43,760 nucleotides of DNA from an uncultured bacterium (GTDB lineage: Bacteria; Verrucomicrobiota; Kiritimatiellia; RFP12; UBA1067), in NCBI GenBank assembly GCA_902802945.1, contig CADCOC010000065.1, forward strand, positions 1 through 43,760. Reading direction: 5' to 3'. The notes under the pieces were generated by a model that worked only from the letters and a program-made list of their open reading frames with translations, was not told where the DNA came from and searched no databases. The number at the start of each line of letters is the position of its first letter. Positions within the stretch are counted from its first letter, which is position 1. Shown piece by piece: positions 8,140-17,075 of this stretch. The translations under genes and the position numbers were made by a program.

Positions 8140-10122
8140 ATGAAAAAAGCGATAGATACAAGTTGTGTGTGTGTGCTGACCGCCGTGTTCATGGCGGGTG
8201 GCGTGTTTGCGGCGGGAGACTCCCTTGACAACATGGGGAACGTGCGTCTCAAGGGTTTTCTCGGTGAACGGCTGGATGCGATGATCGCGAACCACGTCGC
8301 CGCCCAGGATGTCGATTACATCACCGCGCCGTTCATGGAGAAGACCGAGCGCCGGGGGTGGTGGCAGACGGAATTCTGGGGCAAGTGGATGCATTCGGCC
8401 GTCCCGTACCAGCGGTACTTGGAGAATGGAAAGTGTAAAGGAGGGGAATATCTCCATGCCAGTATAGAGCGGGGCGTGGAGAGGATGCTCGCCTCGCAGG
8501 AGCCGAACGGCTATATCGGCAACTACCCAGACGAATTGCGCTGCGGCGAGGGGTGGGATGTCTGGGGCATGAAGTACACGATGATGGGACTGCTGCATTA
8601 CTATGACGGAAAACGGGGAACGGAGAACGAGGAACAGGGGAAAAGGGCGCTTGAGGCGGCAAAGAGGCTGTGCGACTACGTGATTGCGGAGATCGGGCCG
8701 AATGGCAGGCGTGGGCGCGAACTCTGGCAGACGGGCAACTGGTCGGGTTACGCGAGCTCGTCGATTCTTGAGCCTGTCGTCTGGCTGTACAAGCGCTGCG
8801 GGGAAAAGAAATATCTCGACTTCGCCGCCTACATCGTCAAGGGAATGACCGAACCGGAGTCCGGTCCGCGCCTGATCGACTTGGCCCTCAAGGGCATATC
8901 GGTTGCCGACCGCAATGGATACGGCAACAAGCCCGACGCGCATGGCGGGTATGTGATGAAGCACAACCGCTGGAAGTCATACGAGATGATGAGCTGCTAC
9001 CAGGGGCTGTTGGAGTACTGTGAAATTGTGAAATCGTGCAAATGTGAAATTACCCAATACGCAAAGCCGCCGCTTGAGGACATTTTCAAGGCGGCGGTGA
9101 TGACGGCCGAGGACATCGTGAAGGAGGAGATAAACCTTGCGGGAGGATGCGCCTGTTCCGAAGCGTGGTTCCACGGGGCGCGCAAGCAGCACCTGCCGTA
9201 CCTCAGGCTGCAGGAGACGTGCGTCACCACCACATGGATGCGCTTCTGCGAGAAGCTGCTGGACACGACCGACGACCCGAAGTGGGCGGACGAGATCGAA
9301 AAGACGTTCTACAACGCCTATCTTGGGGCCATGAAAGCCGACGGCGCCGAGTTCGCGGGATACACGCCGCTCTCCGGCAATCGCTACCATGGTCAGCATC
9401 ATTGCTACATGCACACCGACTGTTGCACGGCGAACGGGCCGCGCGGATTCCTCTGTTTCCTCAAGAAGCTGTTTGCAGTGCGCGACGGTGTCGCGACATT
9501 CAACTTCTATTCATCGGCGCTTGTGAGCGGCGAACTGCCGGACGGACGCAAGGTTGCGTTCGACATGTACTCGCTCTATCCCCGCTCGAACGCCGCGCGG
9601 ATCGTGAGCCACACGGAGGGAGTGGGCGAAGTGCCGCTCAGGTTGCGTATTCCGGGATGGAGCGCAAAAACGGTGGTGGCGGTGAACGGCAAGGCGCTTG
9701 AAGGTGTCTCGGCCGGTTCGTATCTCACGGTCAAGAGGGACTGGAAGCTCGGCGACATCGTGGAGATCAAGTTTGACATGCCGGTTGTCGCGCATACGCT
9801 CAATCACCATGTGGCATTCACGCGGGGTCCGGTCCTACTCGCCCGCGACAGCCGCTTTGCGGACGGCGACCTGACGGAGCCGTTCAGGCGCGGGATCAAG
9901 GACGGACAGCCGATGCCGACGTTCGCGGCGGTGCGCACGCCCTCGGACGACATCTGGATGGCGTTTTCCGCGACGCTCCCGCTTGGCTCCCACCACGAGA
10001 ATCCCGAAGCGAGCAATCCCGCGACCGTGTTTTTCTGCGACTATGCCTCAGCCGGTAACACCTGGCACCGCGACAACTACTACAGAACCTGGTTCCCGAT
10101 CGAATACGGCCCGCACGAGTGA
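8140..10122 (+). CDS. GH127-like beta-L-arabinofuranosidase (DUF1680)
   Basis: 660 aa with a signal peptide (MKKAIDTSCVCVLTAVFMAG, cleavage after VFA). Central (alpha/alpha)6-barrel motifs are WGMKYTMMGLLHYYD, EACSEAWFHG-like, and LQETCVTTTWMRFC. The zinc/nucleophile set of GH127 is visible: Glu359-x-Cys361 and the pair Cys428-Cys429 in HTDCCTANGPRGF. GH127 enzymes use a zinc-bound cysteine nucleophile to release L-arabinofuranose. The C-terminal beta-sandwich has LRLRIPGWSAKTVVAVNGK. Three stretches are built from simple DNA repeats in frame: about residues 94-103 (AATGGAAAGTGTAAAGG), 153-168, and 293-306 (GTGAAATTGTGAAAT). They look like insertions in loops. It is probably co-transcribed with the binding protein upstream. 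Confidence 0.88.
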   Translation: MKKAIDTSCVCVLTAVFMAGGVFAAGDSLDNMGNVRLKGFLGERLDAMIANHVAAQDVDYITAPFMEKTERRGWWQTEFWGKWMHSAVPYQRYLENGKCKGGEYLHASIERGVERMLASQEPNGYIGNYPDELRCGEGWDVWGMKYTMMGLLHYYDGKRGTENEEQGKRALEAAKRLCDYVIAEIGPNGRRGRELWQTGNWSGYASSSILEPVVWLYKRCGEKKYLDFAAYIVKGMTEPESGPRLIDLALKGISVADRNGYGNKPDAHGGYVMKHNRWKSYEMMSCYQGLLEYCEIVKSCKCEITQYAKPPLEDIFKAAVMTAEDIVKEEINLAGGCACSEAWFHGARKQHLPYLRLQETCVTTTWMRFCEKLLDTTDDPKWADEIEKTFYNAYLGAMKADGAEFAGYTPLSGNRYHGQHHCYMHTDCCTANGPRGFLCFLKKLFAVRDGVATFNFYSSALVSGELPDGRKVAFDMYSLYPRSNAARIVSHTEGVGEVPLRLRIPGWSAKTVVAVNGKALEGVSAGSYLTVKRDWKLGDIVEIKFDMPVVAHTLNHHVAFTRGPVLLARDSRFADGDLTEPFRRGIKDGQPMPTFAAVRTPSDDIWMAFSATLPLGSHHENPEASNPATVFFCDYASAGNTWHRDNYYRTWFPIEYGPHE

Positions 10123-10135
10123 ACCAAGCCGCCTG

Positions 10136-10207
10136 TCAGTGGCCGTTGATGTTGAACTCGTAGTTGCGGTTCTTCTTGGAGTCCTTGCGGTCATCCAGAT
10201 AAATCAC
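10136..10207 (-). pseudogene. Possible 3' remnant of a minus-strand gene
   Basis: On the minus strand the frame reads PVIYLDDRKDSKKNRNYEFN then INGH and a stop (TGA, complement of 10136-10138). The composition looks like real protein. Its upstream end runs directly into the first REP copy at 10208. I do not recognise the family. Interpretation: the C-terminal tail of a gene whose remainder was lost or replaced by the REP cluster. It is short, so it could also be chance. Confidence 0.3.
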
Positions 10208-10330
10208 GGGGACTGTCCCCACTTGGAAATCACGGGGAAACTGAGGGGACTGTCCCCATAACAAACTGAAATCACGATGGGAATCACGATGGGGACTGTC
10301 CCCACTCGAAAATCACAGGGGCTGTCTCCC
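10208..10330 (+). repeat. REP cluster upstream of the RAYT gene
   Basis: Three perfect copies of the 13-bp palindrome GGGGACTGTCCCC lie at 10208-10220, 10245-10257 and 10291-10303. A degenerate copy is at 10318-10330. Each is preceded by an AATCAC-type motif (AAATCACGGGG, GAAATCACGATGG), giving units of about 35-45 bp. The position next to a REP-associated transposase, with inverted copies on its far side, identifies them as that transposase's REP substrates (inference from the known RAYT/REP association). The rest of this intergenic stretch (10331-10549) is AT-rich; TTGACA at 10397 has no well-spaced -10. Confidence 0.85.
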
Positions 10331-10549
10331 TTGTCAAAATTGTATTGAATTTGTAGGGAATTTGATACATTTCTTATACATTATTTTTGAATTCTTTTGA
10401 CAGTTTACCCCCTAGAAATCGGCATGGAATCATGCTATCCTTTTCGCGTGACGTGCCCGTAGGTGCACTTCGTGAGTTTCGGAGCGCGCGGACACGAGAA
10501 ATCGGCGGCAGGGACAATCCCTTTCCGCACAAAAACGGAGGAAAATGAC

Positions 10550-11611
10550 ATGGCAAGAAAGAACAGGGTGCAGGTACCAAATGGTACGTACCATGTGACA
10601 TCGCGTCTCACGGAACGGGCCCACTGGCTACAGGATCCGTCATTCAAGGACATGATCGTGAGTTGGATGCACGGCGTTGCCGAGTTCGCTGGAGTTGAGC
10701 TGCTGGCCTGGTGCGTGATGGACAACCACTTCCACATGCTCGTACACGTGCCTGAGGTTCCAGATGAATATCGTCTTGATTCAACCAAAAGCCCCGACGC
10801 CTTCGCATTCGGCATGCGTCCGGAAGAGTGCAACCCGCCGCTATGGTCTCCCGGAGGCGACGTTCCGGCGGACACGGTAGTGCGTCGTCCGCCGACGGGC
10901 TTTACACTCCCCGACGACGAGATGGTACGTAGGTTGGAGGCGCTCTACGGCGAAAAGCGCGCGGATGCGTTCGCCCGCCGGTGGGAGAAGCTACGGGTGA
11001 AAGGGCAGGGGGCCACTGTGGAGGCCGAGAAGGAGCCATTTCTCAGACGTATGTACAGTCTCTCTCCGTTTGTGAAGACGATCAAAGAGCGCATAGCCCG
11101 TCACGTCAACACCACCATGGGCAGAAGCGGCCATGTCTTCGAGGAACGCTTCTTCAGCGGCCTTATCGAGGATGGTAAGGGCGCATGCATGGCATCTCTC
11201 TACGTGGACTACAACCCGGTACGCGCGGGCATGGTCGCCGATGCCGCCGAATACCGCTGGTGTAGTTTCGCTGCAGCCCACGGCGGTAGGTTCGCGGAAT
11301 CGTCCCGGCGCGGCTATGTCAGGACGTTTGGAAAGGAGTGGCCCGAGGCTTGTACCGCAATTCGCCGCGCATTTGCGGACATCCCAGATGAGGGGGCCGA
11401 GGAACGTATGCGCAAGGGGGAGGAACGCCTACGACCGTCGCAGCTCATACACCTGCGTGTGTCAGAACTGTCGCGTGGGGCGTACGTTGCGGAGAGCGAG
11501 TCGTTTGTCGCGAAGACGCGCGCACGTCTCGCCAAGGGGTTCCCCTCCGCATCGAGCGGGAGGCTGCTAAAACTCGTCGCCATGGTGGACTGGAAGTCTT
11601 CTGCGGCATGA
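10550..11611 (+). CDS. REP-associated tyrosine transposase (RAYT, Y1/HUH family)
   Basis: 353 aa. ATG 10550 is chosen because GGAGG lies at 10537-10541; an upstream in-frame start at 10463 has no such signal. The N-terminus RVQVPNGTYHVTSRLTERA is typical of RAYTs. The HUH metal motif is His60-Phe61-His62 in WCVMDNHFHMLVHVP. The C-terminal part of the nuclease has GRSGHVFEERFFSG and SLYVDYNPVRAGMV. An insertion of about 70 residues separates the two halves, as in the longer RAYT subgroups. I cannot assign the catalytic Tyr with confidence; Tyr218 and Tyr221 are candidates. These enzymes nick single-stranded REP DNA and are thought to spread it. It is flanked on both sides by the GGGGAC palindromes. 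Confidence 0.92.
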   Translation: MARKNRVQVPNGTYHVTSRLTERAHWLQDPSFKDMIVSWMHGVAEFAGVELLAWCVMDNHFHMLVHVPEVPDEYRLDSTKSPDAFAFGMRPEECNPPLWSPGGDVPADTVVRRPPTGFTLPDDEMVRRLEALYGEKRADAFARRWEKLRVKGQGATVEAEKEPFLRRMYSLSPFVKTIKERIARHVNTTMGRSGHVFEERFFSGLIEDGKGACMASLYVDYNPVRAGMVADAAEYRWCSFAAAHGGRFAESSRRGYVRTFGKEWPEACTAIRRAFADIPDEGAEERMRKGEERLRPSQLIHLRVSELSRGAYVAESESFVAKTRARLAKGFPSASSGRLLKLVAMVDWKSSAA

Positions 11612-11748
11612 GTCATGGAATCGATACTTTTGCCGACGCATTCTTGCGTGTTCACAAAATTTCATTGTTCACAATCTTTAGTAATATAAATCAGAACCAC
11701 CATGTCAATGTTTTGGTGCATGAAGGAAACAGCCCCCGATGGCTTCAT

Positions 11749-11882
11749 GGGGACAGTCCCCGTAGTTTTCATGGGGACAGCCCCCGTAGTTCCACCATGC
11801 TTCCCCCAAAGGGGACAGTCCCCATACTTTTATGTGAGTTTCCAAGGGGACTGTCCCCATCATCTCTCGAGGGGTGGTCCCT
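11749..11882 (-). repeat. REP cluster downstream of the RAYT gene
   Basis: Palindromes GGGGACAGTCCCC lie at 11749-11761 and 11811-11823. A near copy is at 11773-11785 (CCCCC arm), the opposite-orientation form GGGGACTGTCCCC at 11846-11858, and a degenerate half at 11871-11882. Two copies are followed by CGTAG and preceded by TTCATG, a possible REP head tetranucleotide. Most are inverted relative to the upstream cluster, so RAYT and REPs together form a bounded unit of about 1.7 kb (10208-11882). No gene is seen between 11612 and 11926. Confidence 0.85.
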
Positions 11883-11926
11883 ATGCTTCCCGAACCACGA
11901 ATCACGAACCGCTAACCACCATTTTA

Positions 11927-11935
11927 TGGTATACT
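11927..11935 (+). promoter_or_regulatory. Extended -10 of nadD, leaderless spacing
   Basis: TGG followed by TATACT (11930-11935); seven bases (CTGCGGC) then separate it from ATG 11943. No Shine-Dalgarno is possible in that space. The transcript is predicted to begin at the start codon. Confidence 0.6.
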
Positions 11936-11942
11936 CTGCGGC

Positions 11943-12476
11943 ATGCAGAGAATCGGCATCTTCGGCGGGAGCTTCAATCCCGTCCATTCGGGCCACCTGG
12001 GCATCGCCCGACGGGCCGTGGAGGAGCTGTCCCTCGACCGGCTGCTGTTCGTGCCCGCGAAGGTCAATCCGTTCAAGGTGGCGGACGGCGCCGTCGCGGG
12101 CGGTCTTCCCGACACCCGGCGTTGGGAGCTCGTGCGGCTCGTCGCCGGCCTGGACCCGCGCTTCGAGGCGTGGGACTTCGAGATTCGTCAATCTTCGGGA
12201 CCCACATACGCGATCGACACGGTCCGCGCCGCCGAGGCACGGTTTCCCGGCGCGGCGTTCTACTACATCATCGGGGAAGACAACGTGGCGGATCTTCCGA
12301 AATGGAAGGACGCGGAGCTGCTGCGCCGGAAATGTACGTTCGTGCCGTATCCGCGCACGCGCGAGTCCTCCACCGAGATCCGCCGCCGCCTGCTCGCGGG
12401 CGAACCCGTCGACGACCTCGTGCCACCGTGCGTAGCCGCCGCCCTTGCCGCATCTATGCATCGCGAACGATCTTGA
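11943..12476 (+). CDS. nadD: Nicotinate-nucleotide adenylyltransferase
   Basis: 177 aa. It adenylates nicotinate mononucleotide to deamido-NAD in NAD synthesis. The start IGIFGGSFNPVHSGHLGIAR is the nucleotidyltransferase GxFxPxHxGH signature. LLFVPAKVNPFK is the second substrate loop, FYYIIGEDNVADLPKWKD is the NadD-specific strand, and SSTEIRRRLLAG is the C-terminal SSTxIR motif. It is slightly shorter than most NadD proteins, and the last 15 residues lack the usual 'YI..H.LY' ending, reading VAAALAASMHRERS. The start is set by the extended -10 immediately upstream, with no ribosome-binding site. It stands alone, with no rsfS or proA neighbour. Confidence 0.93.
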   Translation: MQRIGIFGGSFNPVHSGHLGIARRAVEELSLDRLLFVPAKVNPFKVADGAVAGGLPDTRRWELVRLVAGLDPRFEAWDFEIRQSSGPTYAIDTVRAAEARFPGAAFYYIIGEDNVADLPKWKDAELLRRKCTFVPYPRTRESSTEIRRRLLAGEPVDDLVPPCVAAALAASMHRERS

Positions 12477-12513
12477 CGCCGGAAATGGTGCGCTTCTTCG
12501 TGGAGAAGGCTCG

Positions 12514-12611
12514 TCGGTCTTCAAAAATCTAAAACTCCACAATTGACAATAACTCAAGGGGCGGGTAGAATATGAATTGTACCATTTTAGGGCTCAAAAG
12601 GAATTCTGCAA
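12514..12611 (+). promoter_or_regulatory. Promoter and leader of giant secreted protein 1
   Basis: TTGACA (12543-12548), exact 17-nt spacer, TAGAAT (12566-12571). Transcription should start near 12578, leaving a leader of about 34 nt with AAGGAA upstream of ATG 12612. From 12514 (TCGGTCTTCAAAAATCT) through the signal-peptide codons the sequence is nearly identical to 19963-20175 before the second giant gene. Confidence 0.75.
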
Positions 12612-15600
12612 ATGAACACGCAAAAACTGATGAAACTCACGTCAGCAACGCGCGGATGGCGCGTTGTACCAATGGCAATAGTCGCGTTCTGCATGGCGGC
12701 GGCTGTACCGTCGATGGCGGCGCAGCGCAACTGGAAGGGCAACGGCGCCAACACGCTCTGGAACACGTCGGGCAACTGGGACTCCATGCCGGGCGGAAGC
12801 GACTCGTTGGCGTTTAGAACTGCCGGCGTCAAAAACATGACCGCCACGTTGAATGGCTCATACACCTACTCCGGCAACATCCACATGGGCAATGGCAGCT
12901 CCACCGCCAATCCCTACATCTGGGAGGCGAGCAATTCGGCGAACAAGCTGACCATCAAGGATGACATCTGGTTCGGTTATTTCGAGGACGGTTGGCTGTG
13001 GATCAAGTCCGGGACCTATGAGTTCAACGGCACCAGCGGGAAGAAGACCCATATCGGCGAAGGTAGTGGAGCCACCCACAACTTCTGGCTGATGGTCGGC
13101 GACGGGTCGTCAACCGTGTCCTTGACGACGAAGTCCCACACTTATCTTCGCGGCGGAAGCGTGCTTGTTGCAGACAAGGCGACGCTCGACTTCTCCGCCG
13201 GCTACTTTGAGCAGAACGAGACGTCGGCGTCATATATCACGAACACGACGATGTCGGCTCAGTACTTTATCATGTACAAAAACGCATCGGCGACCTTTTC
13301 CAATTCCACGTTGACGGTTTCGCGCGACTTCAATGTTGCCAACGATGCAAATAGTACTTGTTCCTTCAGGGGTGTTTCCTCAACAGTGCGCCAGACGGGT
13401 TCGGACTATGTTTTCAACGTGGGCGTTGCCGCGAACGCCACGGGCGTCGTCGAGAAGGTCGGCGGCGACTGGGATTGCTACTATCTGCGGCTTGGGGTGG
13501 GCAACGGCGCCAAGGGCACGTTCACGATGGACGGTGGGACGCTGACGTCCTACAACGAGTTATCAATCGGAATGACCGGCAGCACCTCCGGTAATACGTT
13601 CACGCTGAACGACGGAACGGTGACGTCGAGCGGGAGCACCTATATCGGCAGGAATAGCGGAACATCGGGCACGTTGGTCCTCAACGGCGGAACGTTCACG
13701 GCAAAGAACATCGGCTCGTCCGGCTCCGGCAAGATTGTTCTGAACGGCGGCACGCTCGCGGCCAGCGCGGCGGGAACGTTCATCCCCGCCTCAGTGCCCG
13801 TCGAAGTCGGCGCGAACGGCGGCACGATCGACACGGCCTGGCACAACATCACCATCACACCCGGCATCTCGGACGTGTCCGGCGAGAACGGCACGATTAC
13901 CTTCACCGGCGGCGGCGTGGTCACGCCGGTGGGGACGCTCGGCTGCTCGGCCGTGACGATCGACGCCGGCACCGTGCTTGCCGTCGCGGACACGAACAAG
14001 TCCTTCATCGAGCACCTGTCGGTCGATTTTTCCGCCAACGGGGCCGGCGACGGTGCGCTCGTCATCACGAACACGACGGCGAACGGCACCTTCAGCGCGG
14101 CGGACCTCGCGGCCATCACGCTCACGGGTAATGCGGGCAACCGCTACGCGCTTGCCTTGGCCGACGGCAACACGACGATCAGGGTTCTCGACACGCTCGC
14201 GGGCGAGTACGTCTGGAACGACGGCGCGTCCGAGGCGGACTGGACGGCCGCCGGCAAGTGGTCGAAGGGAGGCGTTGCGGGCGACTGGTTCAACTCGACT
14301 CATGCCGCGTTCGCGAACTCCGGCGACAAGGCGACGCTCAGCAACGACGTAACGGCGGTTGACGTGACGTTCCGGGCCGACGCGGAGGTTCTTGCTGGCG
14401 GCGGCACGTTGACCGTACCGGCCGTCATCGTCTCGAATGGCGTCGCGGCAGCAATCGCCGCGCCCATTGCCGGCCCGCTCACCAAGGACGGCGCGGGCAC
14501 TCTCACGCTCGCTACAAGCCGCATGACGGACGAAACCGTGCTTTCCGAGGGAACGCTTGCGTTTTCCGGCACGGCGTCGATCGACTGGACGAAACTTACC
14601 TTCGGCACGGATCCCGCGAAGCCCGTTACGCTGCGCATGGAGCAGAACGCGACAATCGCGAACCGTCCGTCATCGTGGTATGTTGGCAATGGTGCGAACA
14701 TCACCTCGACCGTCGTCAAGGCGAGTGACGACATGACGCTTAATATCATGTTCCTTGGCTCTGCGGCTGGTGCAAACACGTCGTTCATCCACGAGAGAGG
14801 AACAATGACGATTTCAAGTACCGTCGATCTCGGCAAAGTTGACACCGCCTCTCATACGTACTTCGAGGTCGCCGGCGGCACGGTGACGCACAATGGGTAC
14901 ATCCACATGGGTGCAAACTCCCCCGCGACGATGACCGTGAAGACGGGGGCGAAATATGAAGCGCCTACGGATAACGGCTACGGCATTATCGTCGCCGGAC
15001 AATCCCATGGAACGTTGAACGTGCAAGGCGGCGAAGTGTACCTGCTCGGCCCGATCAACATGTGCTATTATGGAGCCAAGGGCCCGGCTGGAACGGTGAA
15101 CGTCACGGATGGCGGTCTCGTAACATGTGAAAGGATCGTCTTAAACGGGAAGAGCAATGGCGGCTCGGCGGCGGTGACGCTCGACGGCGGAACGCTTCGC
15201 GCAAACAAGGACACCACGGCGTTCATTCCGAACAAGAACAACCTGACCGTGACGGCCGGGGCGAACGGCGGCACGATTGACACGAACGGAAAGGACATCA
15301 CGATTGCCAGGGCCATTTCCGGCACGGGTAGCCTGACGTTCAAGGGCGGCGGCAAGGCAAGGTTCACCGCCGCGCCATCCTACACCGGCAAGACGGCGGT
15401 CGAAATCGGAACGACGGTGTACGTCGCCGAGCAGAGCTATCTTGCGAGCGGCTACGAAGTCGTGGTTCCGGCGGACGCGACAAGCGCGTCCCTCCCGGAT
15501 GGCGTCTATGCCATCTTCACGATCAGCGGCGATGGGACGTTCACTTCGTCCGCCCTTGACGGCGCGGTTGTTCCAACTGGGGCCTCGTTGCGTCTCTCGA

Positions 15601-17057
15601 CCGACTCGAAAACCATCCTCTGCGTCTATGGCAATCCCGGATACGTCTGGGTCGGCGGCGCGAGCGGCAGCCTGAGCGACGGCGTGAACTGGCTGCCCGG
15701 CACTGTTCCGACGAGTGGCGACTCCTGCGTAATCGGCAACGACACGGCGGCGAACCTCACGCTTGGTGACACGTTCGCCCCGTCGTCGATCACCTTCTCG
15801 ACGAATTCCGCGCTCGTCACGATCTCCGGCGAGAGGGCGCTTTCCGGCCTCTCCTCCATCGTGAACAACTCTTTGCAGCACCATGTGTTTGCATGTCCGG
15901 TCGATGCGAGCGCGGCGACGCCGACGCTGTCGCTTGCCGACGCGAACTACCTCGTGTTCAGCGGCGGAATCGCGCTCACGGCCATGCCTTCCGTCAATGA
16001 CATGCGCCTTGCGGGCGTGTGGAACTTGACGGGGGTCTGGGATGAACCTCCGCCCGGAACGAGCATCATGTCCGGTTCGACGGTCAACGTCTCGTACAAG
16101 AATGCCGGCACGTTCAACGTCACAGGCGAGATGCTGGATACGATTGAATCGCCCGGCTCAACCTCATACAGCCTTGCGGGGGCCTTCGCCAAGGGGGACT
16201 CCAAAGCCGTGACGCGGACGAAAGGACTTGTCCACAGCGGCTCGACGAAGAGTAATCATCAGTTCATACTCAACAACACCGAGGACTCCGTCACGAATAC
16301 GTTTGTGCTTGGTTCGGGCGGACTCTCCTTCAGGGACAACCTCAGGAGTAACTCCAGCTGCTATCCGTACTTCCAGATTGATTACAACAAGGCCGCGATA
16401 CTCGCGTCGTCCGCCGACTGGTCGTTTGGCGCGAATCCAGTTTCGGACAAGGACTTGAGCCTTGAACTGAGTGGAACGGTCTTTGTCGATACTTCGGACT
16501 ATGACGACCGCACCATTCCTCACACCATACATGTGCTCAACAGAATCGGCAGCAGCGGAAACATGACGGTGAAGGGCTGCGGAAAATTGGTGTTCGAGCA
16601 CTATTCCGATTTCTGGGGCGCGCTGACCGTGCAGGACACGGCAACCGTGGCCGTCAACCCCGGCTGCGGCTTCTCCCGTGGCGGCAAAACGACGGTAAGC
16701 AGCGGCGCAACGATAGAGGTGGCGCAGTCCGGATCGCTCTCGTTCGGCAGGGACCTTACGCTCGCGGACGGCGCGATACTCGGGTTCAATTTCACGGAGA
16801 AGGCTCCGCCTGTTCTCAACATGTCGGGCAAGACCGTGACGCTGGGTAGCCAGAAGAACATCATCGTCAAGATCACGGCGTCGGAAGGCAAGAGCGCGAA
16901 GGGCGGTGCGAACGTGCTGACTGCGGGTGGAAAGTTCGCGGGCGCGAACGTCACGCTCGCCGAAGGTGCGCCCAAGTGGGCGAAGCGCGTCCGGGTCGAT
17001 AACAACGAGATCGTCCTCGACGTTATTTCGTTAGGCACGTACATCATCGTGCGGTAG
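12612..17057 (+). CDS. Giant secreted passenger-type beta-repeat protein 1
   Basis: 1481 aa. The signal peptide has an unusually long basic start (MNTQKLMKLTSATRGWR) and ends MAAAVPSMAA, with cleavage around residue 36-37. The body is Gly/Thr/Ala-rich with repeated 'NGGTL' strands. It contains a passenger-associated transport repeat (LTKDGAGTLTLATSRMTDET) and several 'W-G...NW..G.vP..gD' modules at about residues 38, 532 and 1009, consistent with a long right-handed beta-helix. Residues about 1336-1481 form a module (TVAVNPG, VAQSGSLSFG, LTLADGAILGFNF, ending GTYIIVR) shared with giant protein 2. There is no C-terminal 12-strand autotransporter barrel, so classical type V self-secretion is not supported. 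The exact role is unknown; adhesion or glycan binding is a guess. Confidence 0.8.
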   Translation: MNTQKLMKLTSATRGWRVVPMAIVAFCMAAAVPSMAAQRNWKGNGANTLWNTSGNWDSMPGGSDSLAFRTAGVKNMTATLNGSYTYSGNIHMGNGSSTANPYIWEASNSANKLTIKDDIWFGYFEDGWLWIKSGTYEFNGTSGKKTHIGEGSGATHNFWLMVGDGSSTVSLTTKSHTYLRGGSVLVADKATLDFSAGYFEQNETSASYITNTTMSAQYFIMYKNASATFSNSTLTVSRDFNVANDANSTCSFRGVSSTVRQTGSDYVFNVGVAANATGVVEKVGGDWDCYYLRLGVGNGAKGTFTMDGGTLTSYNELSIGMTGSTSGNTFTLNDGTVTSSGSTYIGRNSGTSGTLVLNGGTFTAKNIGSSGSGKIVLNGGTLAASAAGTFIPASVPVEVGANGGTIDTAWHNITITPGISDVSGENGTITFTGGGVVTPVGTLGCSAVTIDAGTVLAVADTNKSFIEHLSVDFSANGAGDGALVITNTTANGTFSAADLAAITLTGNAGNRYALALADGNTTIRVLDTLAGEYVWNDGASEADWTAAGKWSKGGVAGDWFNSTHAAFANSGDKATLSNDVTAVDVTFRADAEVLAGGGTLTVPAVIVSNGVAAAIAAPIAGPLTKDGAGTLTLATSRMTDETVLSEGTLAFSGTASIDWTKLTFGTDPAKPVTLRMEQNATIANRPSSWYVGNGANITSTVVKASDDMTLNIMFLGSAAGANTSFIHERGTMTISSTVDLGKVDTASHTYFEVAGGTVTHNGYIHMGANSPATMTVKTGAKYEAPTDNGYGIIVAGQSHGTLNVQGGEVYLLGPINMCYYGAKGPAGTVNVTDGGLVTCERIVLNGKSNGGSAAVTLDGGTLRANKDTTAFIPNKNNLTVTAGANGGTIDTNGKDITIARAISGTGSLTFKGGGKARFTAAPSYTGKTAVEIGTTVYVAEQSYLASGYEVVVPADATSASLPDGVYAIFTISGDGTFTSSALDGAVVPTGASLRLSTDSKTILCVYGNPGYVWVGGASGSLSDGVNWLPGTVPTSGDSCVIGNDTAANLTLGDTFAPSSITFSTNSALVTISGERALSGLSSIVNNSLQHHVFACPVDASAATPTLSLADANYLVFSGGIALTAMPSVNDMRLAGVWNLTGVWDEPPPGTSIMSGSTVNVSYKNAGTFNVTGEMLDTIESPGSTSYSLAGAFAKGDSKAVTRTKGLVHSGSTKSNHQFILNNTEDSVTNTFVLGSGGLSFRDNLRSNSSCYPYFQIDYNKAAILASSADWSFGANPVSDKDLSLELSGTVFVDTSDYDDRTIPHTIHVLNRIGSSGNMTVKGCGKLVFEHYSDFWGALTVQDTATVAVNPGCGFSRGGKTTVSSGATIEVAQSGSLSFGRDLTLADGAILGFNFTEKAPPVLNMSGKTVTLGSQKNIIVKITASEGKSAKGGANVLTAGGKFAGANVTLAEGAPKWAKRVRVDNNEIVLDVISLGTYIIVR

Positions 17058-17069
17058 GCAACGGGCGAG
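17058..17069 (+). repeat. Half copy of element A at the giant 1 / GH106 junction
   Basis: GCAACGGGCGAG directly follows the TAG stop of giant gene 1. The identical 15 bases TAGGCAACGGGCGAG end giant gene 2, where the full element continues. Here the second arm is missing and the GH106 signal peptide begins at once. Confidence 0.7.
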
Positions 17070-17075
17070 TTCGCG

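Noticed and set aside
10208..10330. Regularly spaced repeats as a CRISPR array
   Set aside because: The repeats are 13-bp palindromes with irregular, related spacers and no cas genes; the adjacent RAYT explains them.
11702..12532. 276-residue frame overlapping nadD in another phase, ending ILTPEMVRFFVEKA
   Set aside because: The nadD frame has all family motifs. The alternative frame is Arg/Pro-rich over most of its length; only its last 30 residues look protein-like and I could not link them to anything.
12612..17057. Classical autotransporter (type V) assignment for giant protein 1
   Set aside because: Passenger-type repeats are present, but the C-terminal 12-strand barrel (about 280 residues with a terminal aromatic) is not; the last 146 residues are a different module.
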